Source: an uncultured Clostridia bacterium
GTDB taxonomy: Bacteria > Bacillota > Clostridia > TANB77 > CAG-508
Direction of reading: 5' to 3'
Length of the DNA: 64,000 nt
Assembly: GCA_934120315.1 (NCBI GenBank)
Contig: CAKOTX010000005.1
Span: 1 to 64,000 of the forward strand
Shown here: in pieces, positions 52,951-61,976 of the stretch
Layout of the letters: each line of letters opens with the position of its first letter
Position numbering within the stretch: position 1 is the first letter of the stretch
Notes under the pieces: generated by a model
The model's input: only the letters and a program-made list of their open reading frames with translations
Database searches by the model: none
Told to the model about the DNA's origin: nothing
Position numbers and translations under genes: made by a program

Positions 52951-53174
52951 AAAAAAGCAATCCCCGCCTTAGCCGTAAGTTGTCTGAATTTTTAAGGACC
53001 TGTCTTCGACAGGTGGGTGCCTACTTGAATATTCCTGGGCTTCTTACTACTCGAAATGTAATAATCATTTGCTAAAAGTGTAAGCTTGCACGCCATACTC
53101 AAAGATTTTGGCCCCTCTTTAAACTTGTAGGTTCTAAAAATTCTATGCTACACGCACTATGCAGGGCATTGCCT
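52951..53174 (-). ncRNA. ssrS: 6S RNA-like (ssrS)
   Basis: A minus-strand RNA of about 220 nt. Terminal helix: AAGGCAAUGCCCUGC at the 5' end pairs with GGCGGGGAUUGC at the 3' end, followed by six Ts. In between are a helix/bubble arrangement with GUAGGCACCCACCUG, a CCUGUC-GAAGACAGG stem and ACGGCUAAGGCG, all typical of 6S RNA, which binds the sigma-A RNA polymerase holoenzyme. There is no ORF. The assignment rests on recognition of structure and motifs, without a covariance search. Confidence 0.75.
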
Positions 53175-53335
53175 TATTCATTTTTGTTATAATTATATTA
53201 ACATATTCTTTGACCAATTGCAACCAATTTATGGTTCAAATTTTTTCAAAATCATATGTTAAATATATTATATCTCTTTTTTTCATATTTATTCTCGCTC
53301 TATTTGTTTTTTACATCTTTGACAATTTCCAAATT

Positions 53336-53779
53336 TTATAGTCCCATAATTTCTTTTGCAACTTCGTTAATTGTCTTTCCCTCTGCTGATGCTCCTAATT
53401 TTGCTTTTGCCTCTTTCATTATTGTTCCCATATCTTTCATTGAAGTAGCACCTATTTCTGAAATTATTTTTTCAACTTCTGCTTTTACTTCTTCTCTGCT
53501 TAATTGTTTTGGCAAATATTCTTGAAGTATTGCTATTTCTTGATTTGTTTGGTCTATTAAATCTTGTCTTTGAGCTTTTTCAAAATCAACTAAAGCATCT
53601 TTCTTTGTTTTAACTTCTTTTGCTATTATTTCTAATATTTTGTCATCCCCTACTTCAATTCCTTTGTCTTTTTCTATTTGCAATATTGCAGCTCTTACCA
53701 TTTGAACTGTATTCTTTTTTATTGTATTTTTATTTTTCATTGCTTCTTTTAATTCTTCCATTAACTTTTCTTTTAACAT
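53336..53779 (-). CDS. GatB/YqeY domain protein
   Basis: 147 residues. The whole protein is a YqeY-like domain: MLKEKLMEELKEAMKNKN, TVQMVRAAILQIEKDKG, YLPKQLSREEVKAEVEKII and MGTIMKEAKAKLG. The family shares the tRNA-binding tail domain of GatB and is thought to interact with tRNA or modulate amidotransferase; the exact function is unknown. GAGGAATC lies upstream of the ATG. It stands between the 6S-like RNA and the Rsm22-like gene. Confidence 0.95.
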   Translation of the reverse strand: MLKEKLMEELKEAMKNKNTIKKNTVQMVRAAILQIEKDKGIEVGDDKILEIIAKEVKTKKDALVDFEKAQRQDLIDQTNQEIAILQEYLPKQLSREEVKAEVEKIISEIGATSMKDMGTIMKEAKAKLGASAEGKTINEVAKEIMGL

Positions 53780-53830
53780 TTTTGATTCCTCCTTAATCTT
53801 GAACTATAATATCACAATTTTTAAATTTTC

Positions 53831-54784
53831 TCAATATATTTTTTCTCCTGCATCTAATTTTTTTATTTTTTTGTAAATTTCTCCATCTTTTTTAGAATAT
53901 GTTTTTTCTTGAATTCCATCAGCAGTACAAAGTTTTACTTTTACAAATCCAGAATTAATTTGTGGATGTCTTAGGATTCTCCTTCCAGTAATTTCAACAG
54001 GAGTTTTTGAAAAAGCAATATATGAAAATTTCTCATCTTCATATCCTAAATTTCCACCTTTAGCTTGCCTATGTATTGAACTTCTAGCAACTCTAGCATA
54101 AAATGCACACCAATCATTTTCTTTAATTGGACACTCACCATTACAGCAACATGGTGCTACAATATAACCACCTTGTTCTTTTATCAAATTTCTAATATTT
54201 AAAATATTTTTAAATCCTTCTGGTGTACCAGGTTCAATAACAACCATCAATTTATTTGTCGCTTTCCATAATTTTAATACTGCATTTTCTCTTTCTTGCT
54301 CAGGCAATTCATTTATCATATAAGAGGTTAACACAATATCGGCCTTTTCTGCTATTTCATCTTGTAAAATATCATAGCTTTTCCATTGAACATTATCTAA
54401 AGCTGTATTTTTCATTAATTTTTTTCCAATGTTGCTCATGCTTTTTTCTCTCTCAAGACAAGTTATCTGGCTAATGCTTTCAATTTCATTTACAGCCCAA
54501 GTTCCTGCACCAGTTCCAGCTCCAACATCTAACACGCTTGTTATTTCTTCATTATAATTTGATAATATTTGTTTAAATGTTGAATAAACAGCTGCATATG
54601 TTGCTGGCATTCTTGATATTGCATAAGATACCGCTTCCGCTTCATTTGTTAACAATCTCTTACCTTTTCCATCATTTTTACGATATCTATTACTTATTGT
54701 TTGTGCATCTTCTATAATATTACTAAATTTGTTCTCACTTAACAATCTATTAATTGAATCTTTTAATTCTTCTGGAATATCCAC
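53831..54784 (-). CDS. Rsm22-like rRNA methyltransferase family protein
   Basis: 317 residues. SAM-binding glycine motif VLDVGAGTGAGTWAV and TSYMINELPE of a Rossmann methyltransferase, followed by the CCCNGECPIKENDWCAFYAR cysteine block and SSIHRQAKGG that mark Rsm22/mtRsm22 proteins (homologues of the mitochondrial small-subunit assembly factor). The C-terminal domain carries RRILRHPQINSGFV. The cysteines may hold an iron-sulfur or zinc centre. It follows the YgjP-like gene by 12 nt, suggesting co-transcription. Confidence 0.9.
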   Translation of the reverse strand: MDIPEELKDSINRLLSENKFSNIIEDAQTISNRYRKNDGKGKRLLTNEAEAVSYAISRMPATYAAVYSTFKQILSNYNEEITSVLDVGAGTGAGTWAVNEIESISQITCLEREKSMSNIGKKLMKNTALDNVQWKSYDILQDEIAEKADIVLTSYMINELPEQERENAVLKLWKATNKLMVVIEPGTPEGFKNILNIRNLIKEQGGYIVAPCCCNGECPIKENDWCAFYARVARSSIHRQAKGGNLGYEDEKFSYIAFSKTPVEITGRRILRHPQINSGFVKVKLCTADGIQEKTYSKKDGEIYKKIKKLDAGEKIY

Positions 54785-54796
54785 TATTTTCTCCTT

Positions 54797-55525
54797 CTAA
54801 AACATAATTGTTTTTCCATATCTTTTTAGCCATTTATCTATTTCCTTATAGTTTGGAATAAATGATTGAACTAAATTATAAAACTGCTCATTATGATATT
54901 TATATTTCATATGACACAATTCATGTACTATTACTGCATCTACCTTGTCCTCTGGAAGCATAATCAATCTTGATGAAAAATATAAATTCTTCTTACTTGG
55001 CATACAACTTCCATATCTTGTAGTAGCATCTCTTACTTTAACTTGATTATAGTCAAATCCTGTTATTTGACTCCAATATGGTAACCTTTGGGCTATTAAT
55101 ACTTCTGTATTATTTTTTAAAAGCCTTTTTATAACTTTATCTACATATTCTTTTATTAGATTTTGATCAATATCTTTTGGAACTTTAACTATTAGTTCTT
55201 TTGATTCTGTTTTTAATTCTACACTTATTCTAGATAATTTAGTTTCTTCTCTTATTACCGTAAATTCTTCACCTTTATAATATATTTTTTCACCTGTTTT
55301 CCATTGTTTTATAGAATTTACTTCTGAATCTAAAATCTTTTTATATTTATCATATATCCCATCTTCTTCATCTTTTAAAATTCTAGTCAATGTCTTTTTA
55401 GACAATCTTGTCGGCTTGTTTATTTGCAAAACATTTCCTTTAAAATATATTTTTACTGATTTTGAATTTTTATAATTTTTAATTTCTATTGGAATTTCTA
55501 AATCTTTAATTTTTAATATGTCCAT
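54797..55525 (-). CDS. YgjP-like metallopeptidase family protein
   Basis: 242 residues. The N-terminal beta domain is followed by RYGSCMPSKKNLYFSSRL and the zinc site VIVHELCHMKYKYHNEQF, i.e. HExxH plus a third His/Glu downstream, as in the YgjP/SprT-like (DUF45, M48-related) family. Cytosolic; the biological substrate is unknown. The ATG at 55525 overlaps the end of the upstream DUF6873-like gene by 13 nt. Confidence 0.93.
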   Translation of the reverse strand: MDILKIKDLEIPIEIKNYKNSKSVKIYFKGNVLQINKPTRLSKKTLTRILKDEEDGIYDKYKKILDSEVNSIKQWKTGEKIYYKGEEFTVIREETKLSRISVELKTESKELIVKVPKDIDQNLIKEYVDKVIKRLLKNNTEVLIAQRLPYWSQITGFDYNQVKVRDATTRYGSCMPSKKNLYFSSRLIMLPEDKVDAVIVHELCHMKYKYHNEQFYNLVQSFIPNYKEIDKWLKRYGKTIMF

Positions 55526-56220
55526 ATTATTCCACCATAATCTATAACATCTAAGCCTTCAAATTCTATTATGTTCAAATTCTTGCTTGTTATAAATTCT
55601 CGTATTCTCCCATCTGCATCTATTTTATTTAAATCTCCAAATACAATAATTGATTCTCCTAAGCTTGATATACAACCACCTATAAATCCTTTTTTATCAC
55701 TGTATTTTTCGCCATCAAATAATTTTATATCTAAATTGTTATTTACTAGTAATACATCAATCCCATGGAATTTCAATATTTTGTATAAACCTTGGTCTGA
55801 TACAATTGCTGAATTGTCGTCTATTACTGCAATTGAACAATTGGTATATCCCTGTGTCGTATTTATTAATTCATATCCCTCATTTATTAATAATTCTTTT
55901 AACTCGCTATCAGTATTTTGAAAATTATGTATTGCCTTTTTCCCTATTACGCAAACATTATATTTTATATCTAATGGATATTTTTCTTGAACCATTTCCT
56001 GACCTTTTATAAAATTTTCATATTCTTGAAAATGTGTATATTGTGTGGGCTCTACAACTATTTTCTTTCCAACTTTACAAGCAAGTATATCAACATGTGA
56101 GGCTATTTCAGGATATAAATTCTTATTTTCTTTTATCTCTAACAATTTATATCCCAATTCTTTTAATTTCGTTTTTTCAATATTCCTCATTCTATTATCT
56201 ATAATTAATTTTTTCTGCAT
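55513..56220 (-). CDS. DUF6873 (GME-fold) family protein
   Basis: 235 residues. The pattern DILACKVGKKIVVEPT, YPLDIKYNVCVIGKKAIHN, TQGYTNCSIAVIDDNSAIVS and GFIGGCISSLGES, with C-terminal GGIIWTY, suggests a guanidino-modifying-enzyme (GME) fold like DUF6873. The catalytic triad of arginine deiminases is not obvious, so activity is uncertain. It overlaps the downstream gene and lies 8 nt from the FAD oxidoreductase, in a tight operon. Confidence 0.75.
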   Translation of the reverse strand: MQKKLIIDNRMRNIEKTKLKELGYKLLEIKENKNLYPEIASHVDILACKVGKKIVVEPTQYTHFQEYENFIKGQEMVQEKYPLDIKYNVCVIGKKAIHNFQNTDSELKELLINEGYELINTTQGYTNCSIAVIDDNSAIVSDQGLYKILKFHGIDVLLVNNNLDIKLFDGEKYSDKKGFIGGCISSLGESIIVFGDLNKIDADGRIREFITSKNLNIIEFEGLDVIDYGGIIWTY

Positions 56221-56228
56221 TTTACCAC

Positions 56229-57791
56229 CTATTTTTCAAGTACTTTAATTGCACATTTTAATCCATCAATTGCTGCTGTCATAATTCCGCCTGCATATCC
56301 TGCACCTTCACCACATGGATATAAACCTTGTACATTTGTAGAATTTAAGCTTTCTTTATCTCTTGTTATTTGAACTGGTGAAGAACTTCTTGTTTCTACA
56401 CCTGTTAAAACCGCATCTTTATCTGCAAATCCATGCAATTTTTTATCTAATTCTACTATTGCTTCTTTCATTGTTTCAGATACGAATTCTGGTAATATTT
56501 CATTTAAATTTGCTCCAGTTACTCCTGGCATATATGTTGGCTTTATTCTTCCAAATTCATATGTTGGATTATTATTTATAAAATCTTCTACTCTTTGTGC
56601 TGGTGCATTATAATTCTTTCCGCCTAACTCAAATGCCTTTTTCTCTAATTCTTCTTGAAAATACATTCCATCTAATGGAGAATTTTTAAAATAATCCTCT
56701 ACTGTAATATTTACAAGTAATGCACTATTGGCATTTTTTCCATCTCTTGCAAAATTACTCATTCCATTTGTAACAATTGAATTTTCTTCAGAACTTGATG
56801 CCATTACTTGGCCTCCTGGGCACATACAAAACGTATAACATGTTCTGCCATTTTTAGCATGATATACTAATTTATAATCTGCTGATGGTAATTTCAATTT
56901 AGTTGTTTCACCATATTGTGCTTTATTTATATCTTCTTGTAAATGCTCTATTCTCGTTCCTACTGCAAAATTTTTAGGCTGAATTTCTACACCTATCTCA
57001 TATAATTTTTTGAATGTATCTCTTGCACTATGTCCAATTGCTAAAATTACTGCGTCTGTTTCAATCTTATTATTCTCACAAATAACAGCTTTTATTTTCC
57101 CATCTTCAATTTCAAAATCTGTAGCTTGAGTATTAAATAAAACTTGTCCACCTTTAGAAATAATGTATTCTCTCATATTTTTTACAATCTTTCGTAAATT
57201 GTCTGTTCCTATATGGGGTTTTGCAGTATATAAAATCTCTTTAGGTGCTCCAAATCTAACAAATTCTTCTAAAACTTTTTGTGAATACATATTAGCAGAA
57301 TTTCCAGTATTCAATTTTCCATCTGAAAAAGTTCCTGCTCCACCTTCTCCAAATTGAATATTTGATGTTGTAGAAAATTTTCTATTTTGAGCAAACTCTT
57401 CTACATCTTTAATTCGTTCTTCTACACATTTTCCTCTTTCTAAAATAATTGGTTTTATTCCATTATCAACTAGCAAAATTCCTGCAAATAAACCCGCTGG
57501 GCCCATTCCAATAATTACTGGCTTATATTCACTTTTTCTATTTACTTTTATTGGTTCCCATTTCTGTTCTTGAACTTGTTCAAATTTAGCTTCTCTTTTT
57601 TTATTCTTTAATTCTACATCAATTGTATAATTATAATGAATATCATCTTTTTTTCTGGCATCAATTGATTTTTTATAAATATGCCATTTTTCCACTTCAT
57701 CTAATTTGATTTTATTTTTACCAATTGCTTTTTCTAGAACTTGTTCTTCTGTTAAGTCTTCTCTAATTTTTATATCTTTTAATCTAATCAT
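56229..57791 (-). CDS. FAD-dependent oxidoreductase (COG2509 type)
   Basis: 520 residues from the ATG at 57791 (GAGG upstream). N-terminal domain about 1-85, then dinucleotide-binding PVIIGMGPAGLFAGILLVDNG, QFGEGGAGTFSDGKLNTG, the second NAD(P)/FAD contact AVILAIGHSARDTF and C-terminal GLYPCGEGAGYAGGI. COG2509 proteins are uncharacterised flavoproteins of roughly this length. The start overlaps the end of the PlsC-like gene by 8 nt, so they are translationally coupled; a role in lipid metabolism is possible but unproven. Confidence 0.9.
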   Translation of the reverse strand: MIRLKDIKIREDLTEEQVLEKAIGKNKIKLDEVEKWHIYKKSIDARKKDDIHYNYTIDVELKNKKREAKFEQVQEQKWEPIKVNRKSEYKPVIIGMGPAGLFAGILLVDNGIKPIILERGKCVEERIKDVEEFAQNRKFSTTSNIQFGEGGAGTFSDGKLNTGNSANMYSQKVLEEFVRFGAPKEILYTAKPHIGTDNLRKIVKNMREYIISKGGQVLFNTQATDFEIEDGKIKAVICENNKIETDAVILAIGHSARDTFKKLYEIGVEIQPKNFAVGTRIEHLQEDINKAQYGETTKLKLPSADYKLVYHAKNGRTCYTFCMCPGGQVMASSSEENSIVTNGMSNFARDGKNANSALLVNITVEDYFKNSPLDGMYFQEELEKKAFELGGKNYNAPAQRVEDFINNNPTYEFGRIKPTYMPGVTGANLNEILPEFVSETMKEAIVELDKKLHGFADKDAVLTGVETRSSSPVQITRDKESLNSTNVQGLYPCGEGAGYAGGIMTAAIDGLKCAIKVLEK

Positions 57792-58569
57792 TATTTTCCT
57801 CTTTTTTTCTATATTCAATTACTTCTACATTACTATTTTTGCTTCTTTCAACCATACAATTATATACTTGATTTCGCAAATCTTTTTTCTGTTCTTGAAT
57901 ACTTAATTTTTCGTTTGGAAAGAATGGACCATCAATATATGTCACAACTCTAACTTTATCTTTTCCATAACTTTGATATGTATTAGTCATGCAAAATGTA
58001 GGCTTTTTATATTGAATTGGATATCTAAAAGAAACATCTCTAAAAGGTCTTATTTTTGTATAATATGGCCAAATATGTGCCTCTGGATAAATTGTTATCG
58101 GATGTTTTCTATTTAGATGTGTTTCTATTGCATTAATAAAATTTTTCATTCCATTTTTATTATTAGGTATTGGGATTGCTCCAAGTAATTGAATTGAATT
58201 TCCAAGAAATTTCATTGAAACATTTTCTGGATTTACAATAAAATGATTTCTTTTGGGATACATTGGCAAACTTGGAATAAATACATCTGCAAACACTTGA
58301 GTATGATTTACATACACAAAATAAGAATCTTTTTTATATGGTTTTAATTTCTCTTTTCCAACATATTTGATTTTCAATTTAAGCTTCCCATATAATAATT
58401 TAATTGGCATACTTATTACATTTTGCAATAAAAAAGAACAAAAATCCCACAAGGGATTTCTGTGGATGTACTTGTAGTTCTCATCAATAATCCTTGGTGT
58501 GATTTCTGCTCCTGAAAATTCATCATTTAATTCATCTTTGTAGTAATAGATTTGTTTAGATTTCATCAT
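57784..58569 (-). CDS. PlsC-like acyltransferase
   Basis: 261 residues. The acyltransferase pair is visible as YVNHTQVFADVFIPSL (an HX5D variant of HX4D), followed by GSIPIPNNKN-like substrate loop and ITIYPEAHIWPYY (the P-E motif). There is one weak hydrophobic segment (about 40-58). It probably transfers an acyl chain to a lysophospholipid or glycolipid at the inner face of the membrane. It overlaps the preceding GT8-PlsC fusion gene by 14 nt. The altered HX5D spacing is unusual and could affect activity. Confidence 0.82.
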   Translation of the reverse strand: MMKSKQIYYYKDELNDEFSGAEITPRIIDENYKYIHRNPLWDFCSFLLQNVISMPIKLLYGKLKLKIKYVGKEKLKPYKKDSYFVYVNHTQVFADVFIPSLPMYPKRNHFIVNPENVSMKFLGNSIQLLGAIPIPNNKNGMKNFINAIETHLNRKHPITIYPEAHIWPYYTKIRPFRDVSFRYPIQYKKPTFCMTNTYQSYGKDKVRVVTYIDGPFFPNEKLSIQEQKKDLRNQVYNCMVERSKNSNVEVIEYRKKEENND

Positions 58570-60358
58570 TTACTTCCTCTTTGATTGTTGTATATTCTAG
58601 TGGAATTCCATAAAATTCTTCATATATATTTTTCCAAACTTCGAAATTCTTATTTTTCATTTCTTCTACATTCTCTTTTTCTGATAATGTAACATCTGGA
58701 TAAATTGGCTTTTCTATATGAACATAATATTCTTTTATTGGAAATCCATCTTCACCTATTATATCACTGTCTTTCATTGTTATAAATATAGGTATTACTG
58801 GTACATTGCTTCTTGATGCAATTTTATATGCACCATTTTTTAGTGGCTTTGGTTTCTCATAATTCCACCATAAACTTTGCTCTGGGTAAATTAATATAAA
58901 GTCTCCTCTTTTTAAAATTGTATCTGCAGCTTTCATGAATTTTATCATTGTTCTTGTATTTGAACTTAATGGCAATGTATCTGCATTTCTAAATAAAAAT
59001 CCATAAAATCCAGGAAAATTTGTATAATTTCCTTCTCTTATTACTTTATATAATTTTTTCTTTTTTCTTTGACCTGATAATGAAAATATCTCTTCAATTG
59101 TAAAAGAATCAAATGGATTAAAGTGATTACATGTTAAAATTGCTCCATTTTTCATTTCACTTAAATACTCAAGACCTTCAACATCTTTAATAATCAACTT
59201 ATTGTCTTTGATGATTGCATCTAAAAATCTTTCTCCCAATTTATTTGCAAATTTATTTTTCCATCTATTTGTTCTTTTTGTTTTTAAATAGTCTACATTT
59301 TCTGGTCTTAATTCTACTGTTGGAGGGTCATTTTCAGCATCAACATCAAATTTTCCTTCTTTTTCAAGTTGCTTTATTTTTTCTAATATCTCTATTCTTT
59401 CTTGTGACTTTTCTGTAACTTGAATGTTTCTATATTTTCTATCATCTCCAACACAGTCTGACTCTTTTTGAGCTAATGCTCTTAATTTTAAATCAGCTTC
59501 TCTATCTTGATATTTCATTTCATCTGAAAATTCATTTTTTATTTTTAATATTTGGTCATAATATTCTGTTTTTTGTGCGAATCCCCAAAAATAATTTCCA
59601 TATCTTGTATCATCATAATGCCATGGCTTATATTGATAATTATAATGGATTAATTTTATATCCTCTTCTTTCATATCATCACTTGCTGTTGGCATTACAT
59701 TCCATCCTGAATCAAGTAGTTTTACTCTTCCTTTACATATTCTGTTCAAATAGTCTTGATCTTGCACTACTGAAAATTTTACATTTTCTAATAGATATAA
59801 GAACTTTTCTTGGAATTGGAACTTTCTAAGTTCATCCAAATTCATTACTAACATTCCTGCATTAAAATATGTTTTATAACTTGCAACTCCTACAACCTTT
59901 TCTACATATTCTTGAAATACTTCATTTTTTTGAATTATATCATCAGGAACTGCTCCGACTAAATTATCTCCAATATCTATATTATATAATTCAGCTATAT
60001 CTGCTAAAAGTACAATATCACAATCTAAATAAATTGCTTTATTGTATTGTGGATATAAATTTGAGATAAATAATCTGAAATATGTTGTCATTGAAAAATA
60101 ATCTCTAGTATATAATTTATTTTTTACTTTTTGTATATAATAAGTTAAGTCTACAAATTCAATGCTCATATTTTCCCTTTTATATTTATTTATTTTTTCT
60201 TTACTTTCTTCACTTATATTTGTACATAATATTTTTACTACATAATAGTATTCTTGTGACATCTTCTCAACCAATGACTCTAATGTTACTGATAAAAAGG
60301 GTATATATTTATCATCAACAGCAAAAAATATTGGTATTATCTCTTTGTATTTTTCCAT
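58556..60358 (-). CDS. Fusion protein: GT8 glycosyltransferase + PlsC acyltransferase
   Basis: 600 residues. The N-terminal 280 residues form a GT-A family 8 glycosyltransferase: FFAVDDKYIPFLSVTLESL, the DxD motif in AIYLDCDIVLLAD (112-114), YFNAGMLVMNL and VVQDQDYLN. A linker (280-390) leads to an acyltransferase domain: NHFNPFD (411-417, a proper HX4D), GFYGFLFRNADTLPLSS and ILIYPEQSLWW (491-494). Coupling sugar transfer with acylation in one polypeptide suggests a glycolipid or acylated-glycan pathway. The stop of the upstream GT8 gene abuts its ATG. Confidence 0.92.
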   Translation of the reverse strand: MEKYKEIIPIFFAVDDKYIPFLSVTLESLVEKMSQEYYYVVKILCTNISEESKEKINKYKRENMSIEFVDLTYYIQKVKNKLYTRDYFSMTTYFRLFISNLYPQYNKAIYLDCDIVLLADIAELYNIDIGDNLVGAVPDDIIQKNEVFQEYVEKVVGVASYKTYFNAGMLVMNLDELRKFQFQEKFLYLLENVKFSVVQDQDYLNRICKGRVKLLDSGWNVMPTASDDMKEEDIKLIHYNYQYKPWHYDDTRYGNYFWGFAQKTEYYDQILKIKNEFSDEMKYQDREADLKLRALAQKESDCVGDDRKYRNIQVTEKSQERIEILEKIKQLEKEGKFDVDAENDPPTVELRPENVDYLKTKRTNRWKNKFANKLGERFLDAIIKDNKLIIKDVEGLEYLSEMKNGAILTCNHFNPFDSFTIEEIFSLSGQRKKKKLYKVIREGNYTNFPGFYGFLFRNADTLPLSSNTRTMIKFMKAADTILKRGDFILIYPEQSLWWNYEKPKPLKNGAYKIASRSNVPVIPIFITMKDSDIIGEDGFPIKEYYVHIEKPIYPDVTLSEKENVEEMKNKNFEVWKNIYEEFYGIPLEYTTIKEEVNDEI

Positions 60359-61198
60359 CTAAACTTCCTCTTTCTTTTTCATACTATACTCTTCTTTTAA
60401 TTTTATATATTCATCTAAATCTTCGTCAAAATAATAACATTTCAATACTTTATGAACTTCTTCTATATTCCATTGTTTGAAATTTTCTGTATGTGGATAA
60501 GGTAAAAACATTAATCTTTTACAGAAATGACATATGATTGTGTCTTTTTTATTAAATTTTGATTGTTCATTATAAATTCTTGGTAGAATCTTCTTTTTAG
60601 TTGTTGACCAATAAATAGCATCTTGGTCTGCAAATAGCATTTTTTTAGTTTTTATTCTTTCTCTTGCTTTTTCTAAAAGTCCTGTTTCTTTTATTTTTTT
60701 CATGTTTAATAATAACATTCCTGCATTTATATAATCAGGTCTTATTAACCAGCATCCATATTTTTCTTTTACTGCCGCATACTCATATTCTGTAATATCT
60801 ATGTTGTATAATTTAGAAATATCACCACCAGCCATCATATCTATATCTAAATATAATAATTTTTCTGGCATCTCTGGCACTAAATCTGCTAATAATCTTA
60901 ATAATGTATATGGTGTACAATATGCACCTTCATTTGCACAATTTTTAAATTGTTTTTCATATATTTCTGTTACATCTACTCTTATTACTTGATTATCTGG
61001 ATTTTTCTGTTTTACTACTCTATCTAAAAATCCAACTTGTTCTTCATTTATTGCTGTATATTCTGGTTTTATTCTTGTTAATTTTGCTGTGAATATATAG
61101 CATCTTATTGCTTCTTTTGTTCTGTTTGTTATTGATATTAGTTCTGTTAATGCTCCGTCAAATACTTTTCCATTTCCACATAATAATAAGTTTATCAT
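60359..61198 (-). CDS. GT8-family glycosyltransferase
   Basis: 279 residues from the ATG at 61198 (MINLLLCGNGKVF; GAGG upstream). GT8 features: LLLCGNGKVFDGALTELISI, DxD in LLYLDIDMMAGGDISKLY, YINAGMLLLNMKKI and a C-terminal HFCKRLMFLPYPHTENFKQW that may be the acceptor or metal site. It is homologous in plan to the N-terminal half of the fusion gene next to it. It probably adds the first sugar of the same product. First gene of the glycolipid-type operon. Confidence 0.9.
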   Translation of the reverse strand: MINLLLCGNGKVFDGALTELISITNRTKEAIRCYIFTAKLTRIKPEYTAINEEQVGFLDRVVKQKNPDNQVIRVDVTEIYEKQFKNCANEGAYCTPYTLLRLLADLVPEMPEKLLYLDIDMMAGGDISKLYNIDITEYEYAAVKEKYGCWLIRPDYINAGMLLLNMKKIKETGLLEKARERIKTKKMLFADQDAIYWSTTKKKILPRIYNEQSKFNKKDTIICHFCKRLMFLPYPHTENFKQWNIEEVHKVLKCYYFDEDLDEYIKLKEEYSMKKKEEV

Positions 61199-61298
61199 TT
61201 TTTCCTCTTCTTTAATTATTTTCACTTATTAATTTTATCATTTTGCTTAAATTTTATCAAGAATTTTTTTACATTTTGTCGTAAAAATTTAAAAATGG

Positions 61299-61337
61299 GG
61301 TCGGTCCTTTTTTTGCATGTGAAAAAAAGGACCGACC
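61299..61337 (-). terminator. Perfect 16-bp hairpin terminator, GGACCGACC type
   Basis: Arms of 16 bp (61299-61314 and 61322-61337) with a 7-nt loop; the arms hold seven Ts/As plus GGTCGGTCC/GGACCGACC. It follows the lipoprotein gene at 61350. Confidence 0.85.
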
Positions 61338-61349
61338 TTTATTTTTTAC

Positions 61350-61793
61350 TTATTTTTTTAAATTCCAAGCATAAGCAATGCCTACAATTAAAAACACACC
61401 CCCAAACATGCCAGCACAAAACATAGCAAGCACAATCGGTATAATATCTGTAACAGTTTCAATCTCAACTATTTCCTTAAATTTAGAATTATTAGTCGGC
61501 TTATATTTAGCTGATTCAAATTCAGAAGCTTTCAACTCTCTTTCTTCATTATGCTTCACATCCACTTCCTTTTTTACATGAGATATAACTCCATCATCTA
61601 GCATAATAACTTCTATTTTTACCTTGCCATCTACTGGAGATTCTATTTTTAAGCATTCATCATTTACAATAGTCACTTTGGCATTATTTTCAAAATCCTC
61701 ACTTGATACTGTTTTCTCAAAACTACAACCTGTAAGACTAAACATCATAATTAAAACAATTACAGTTAGAAAATAATTCCGGATTTTTTTCAT
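61350..61793 (-). CDS. Lipoprotein with C-terminal membrane helix (copy 2)
   Basis: 147 residues. Signal sequence with lipobox LTGC (Cys at 23) after NYFLTVIVLIMMFS. A beta-rich domain (VTIVNDECLKIESPVDGKVKIEV is its core) is followed by a C-terminal membrane helix (about 120-142). It is therefore lipid-anchored at the N-terminus and membrane-spanning at the C-terminus. About 60% similar to the gene 180 nt upstream, a tandem duplication that includes leader and terminator. AAGGAGG upstream. Function unknown. Confidence 0.8.
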   Translation of the reverse strand: MKKIRNYFLTVIVLIMMFSLTGCSFEKTVSSEDFENNAKVTIVNDECLKIESPVDGKVKIEVIMLDDGVISHVKKEVDVKHNEERELKASEFESAKYKPTNNSKFKEIVEIETVTDIIPIVLAMFCAGMFGGVFLIVGIAYAWNLKK

Positions 61794-61912
61794 ATTAAGT
61801 TCCTCCTTAATGTCATGTAATTACAACAACATTCTTACTTCAAAATTAGTTTACTTTTTCTATTATACTAGCCATTAGCTCTATTGTCAAGTATTCATCA
61901 CTTCAAAAACAA

Positions 61913-61951
61913 GGGCGGTCCTTTTTCTCACACATGAAAAAAGGGCCGCCC
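61913..61951 (-). terminator. Hairpin terminator, GGACCGCCC type
   Basis: 14-bp stem (61913-61926/61938-61951) with arms GGGCGGTCC TTTTT and AAAAA GGGCCGCCC. It follows the first lipoprotein copy and mirrors the hairpin at 61299 with paired base changes. Confidence 0.85.
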
Positions 61952-61976
61952 TTATTTTTACTTAATATTAAAATAA

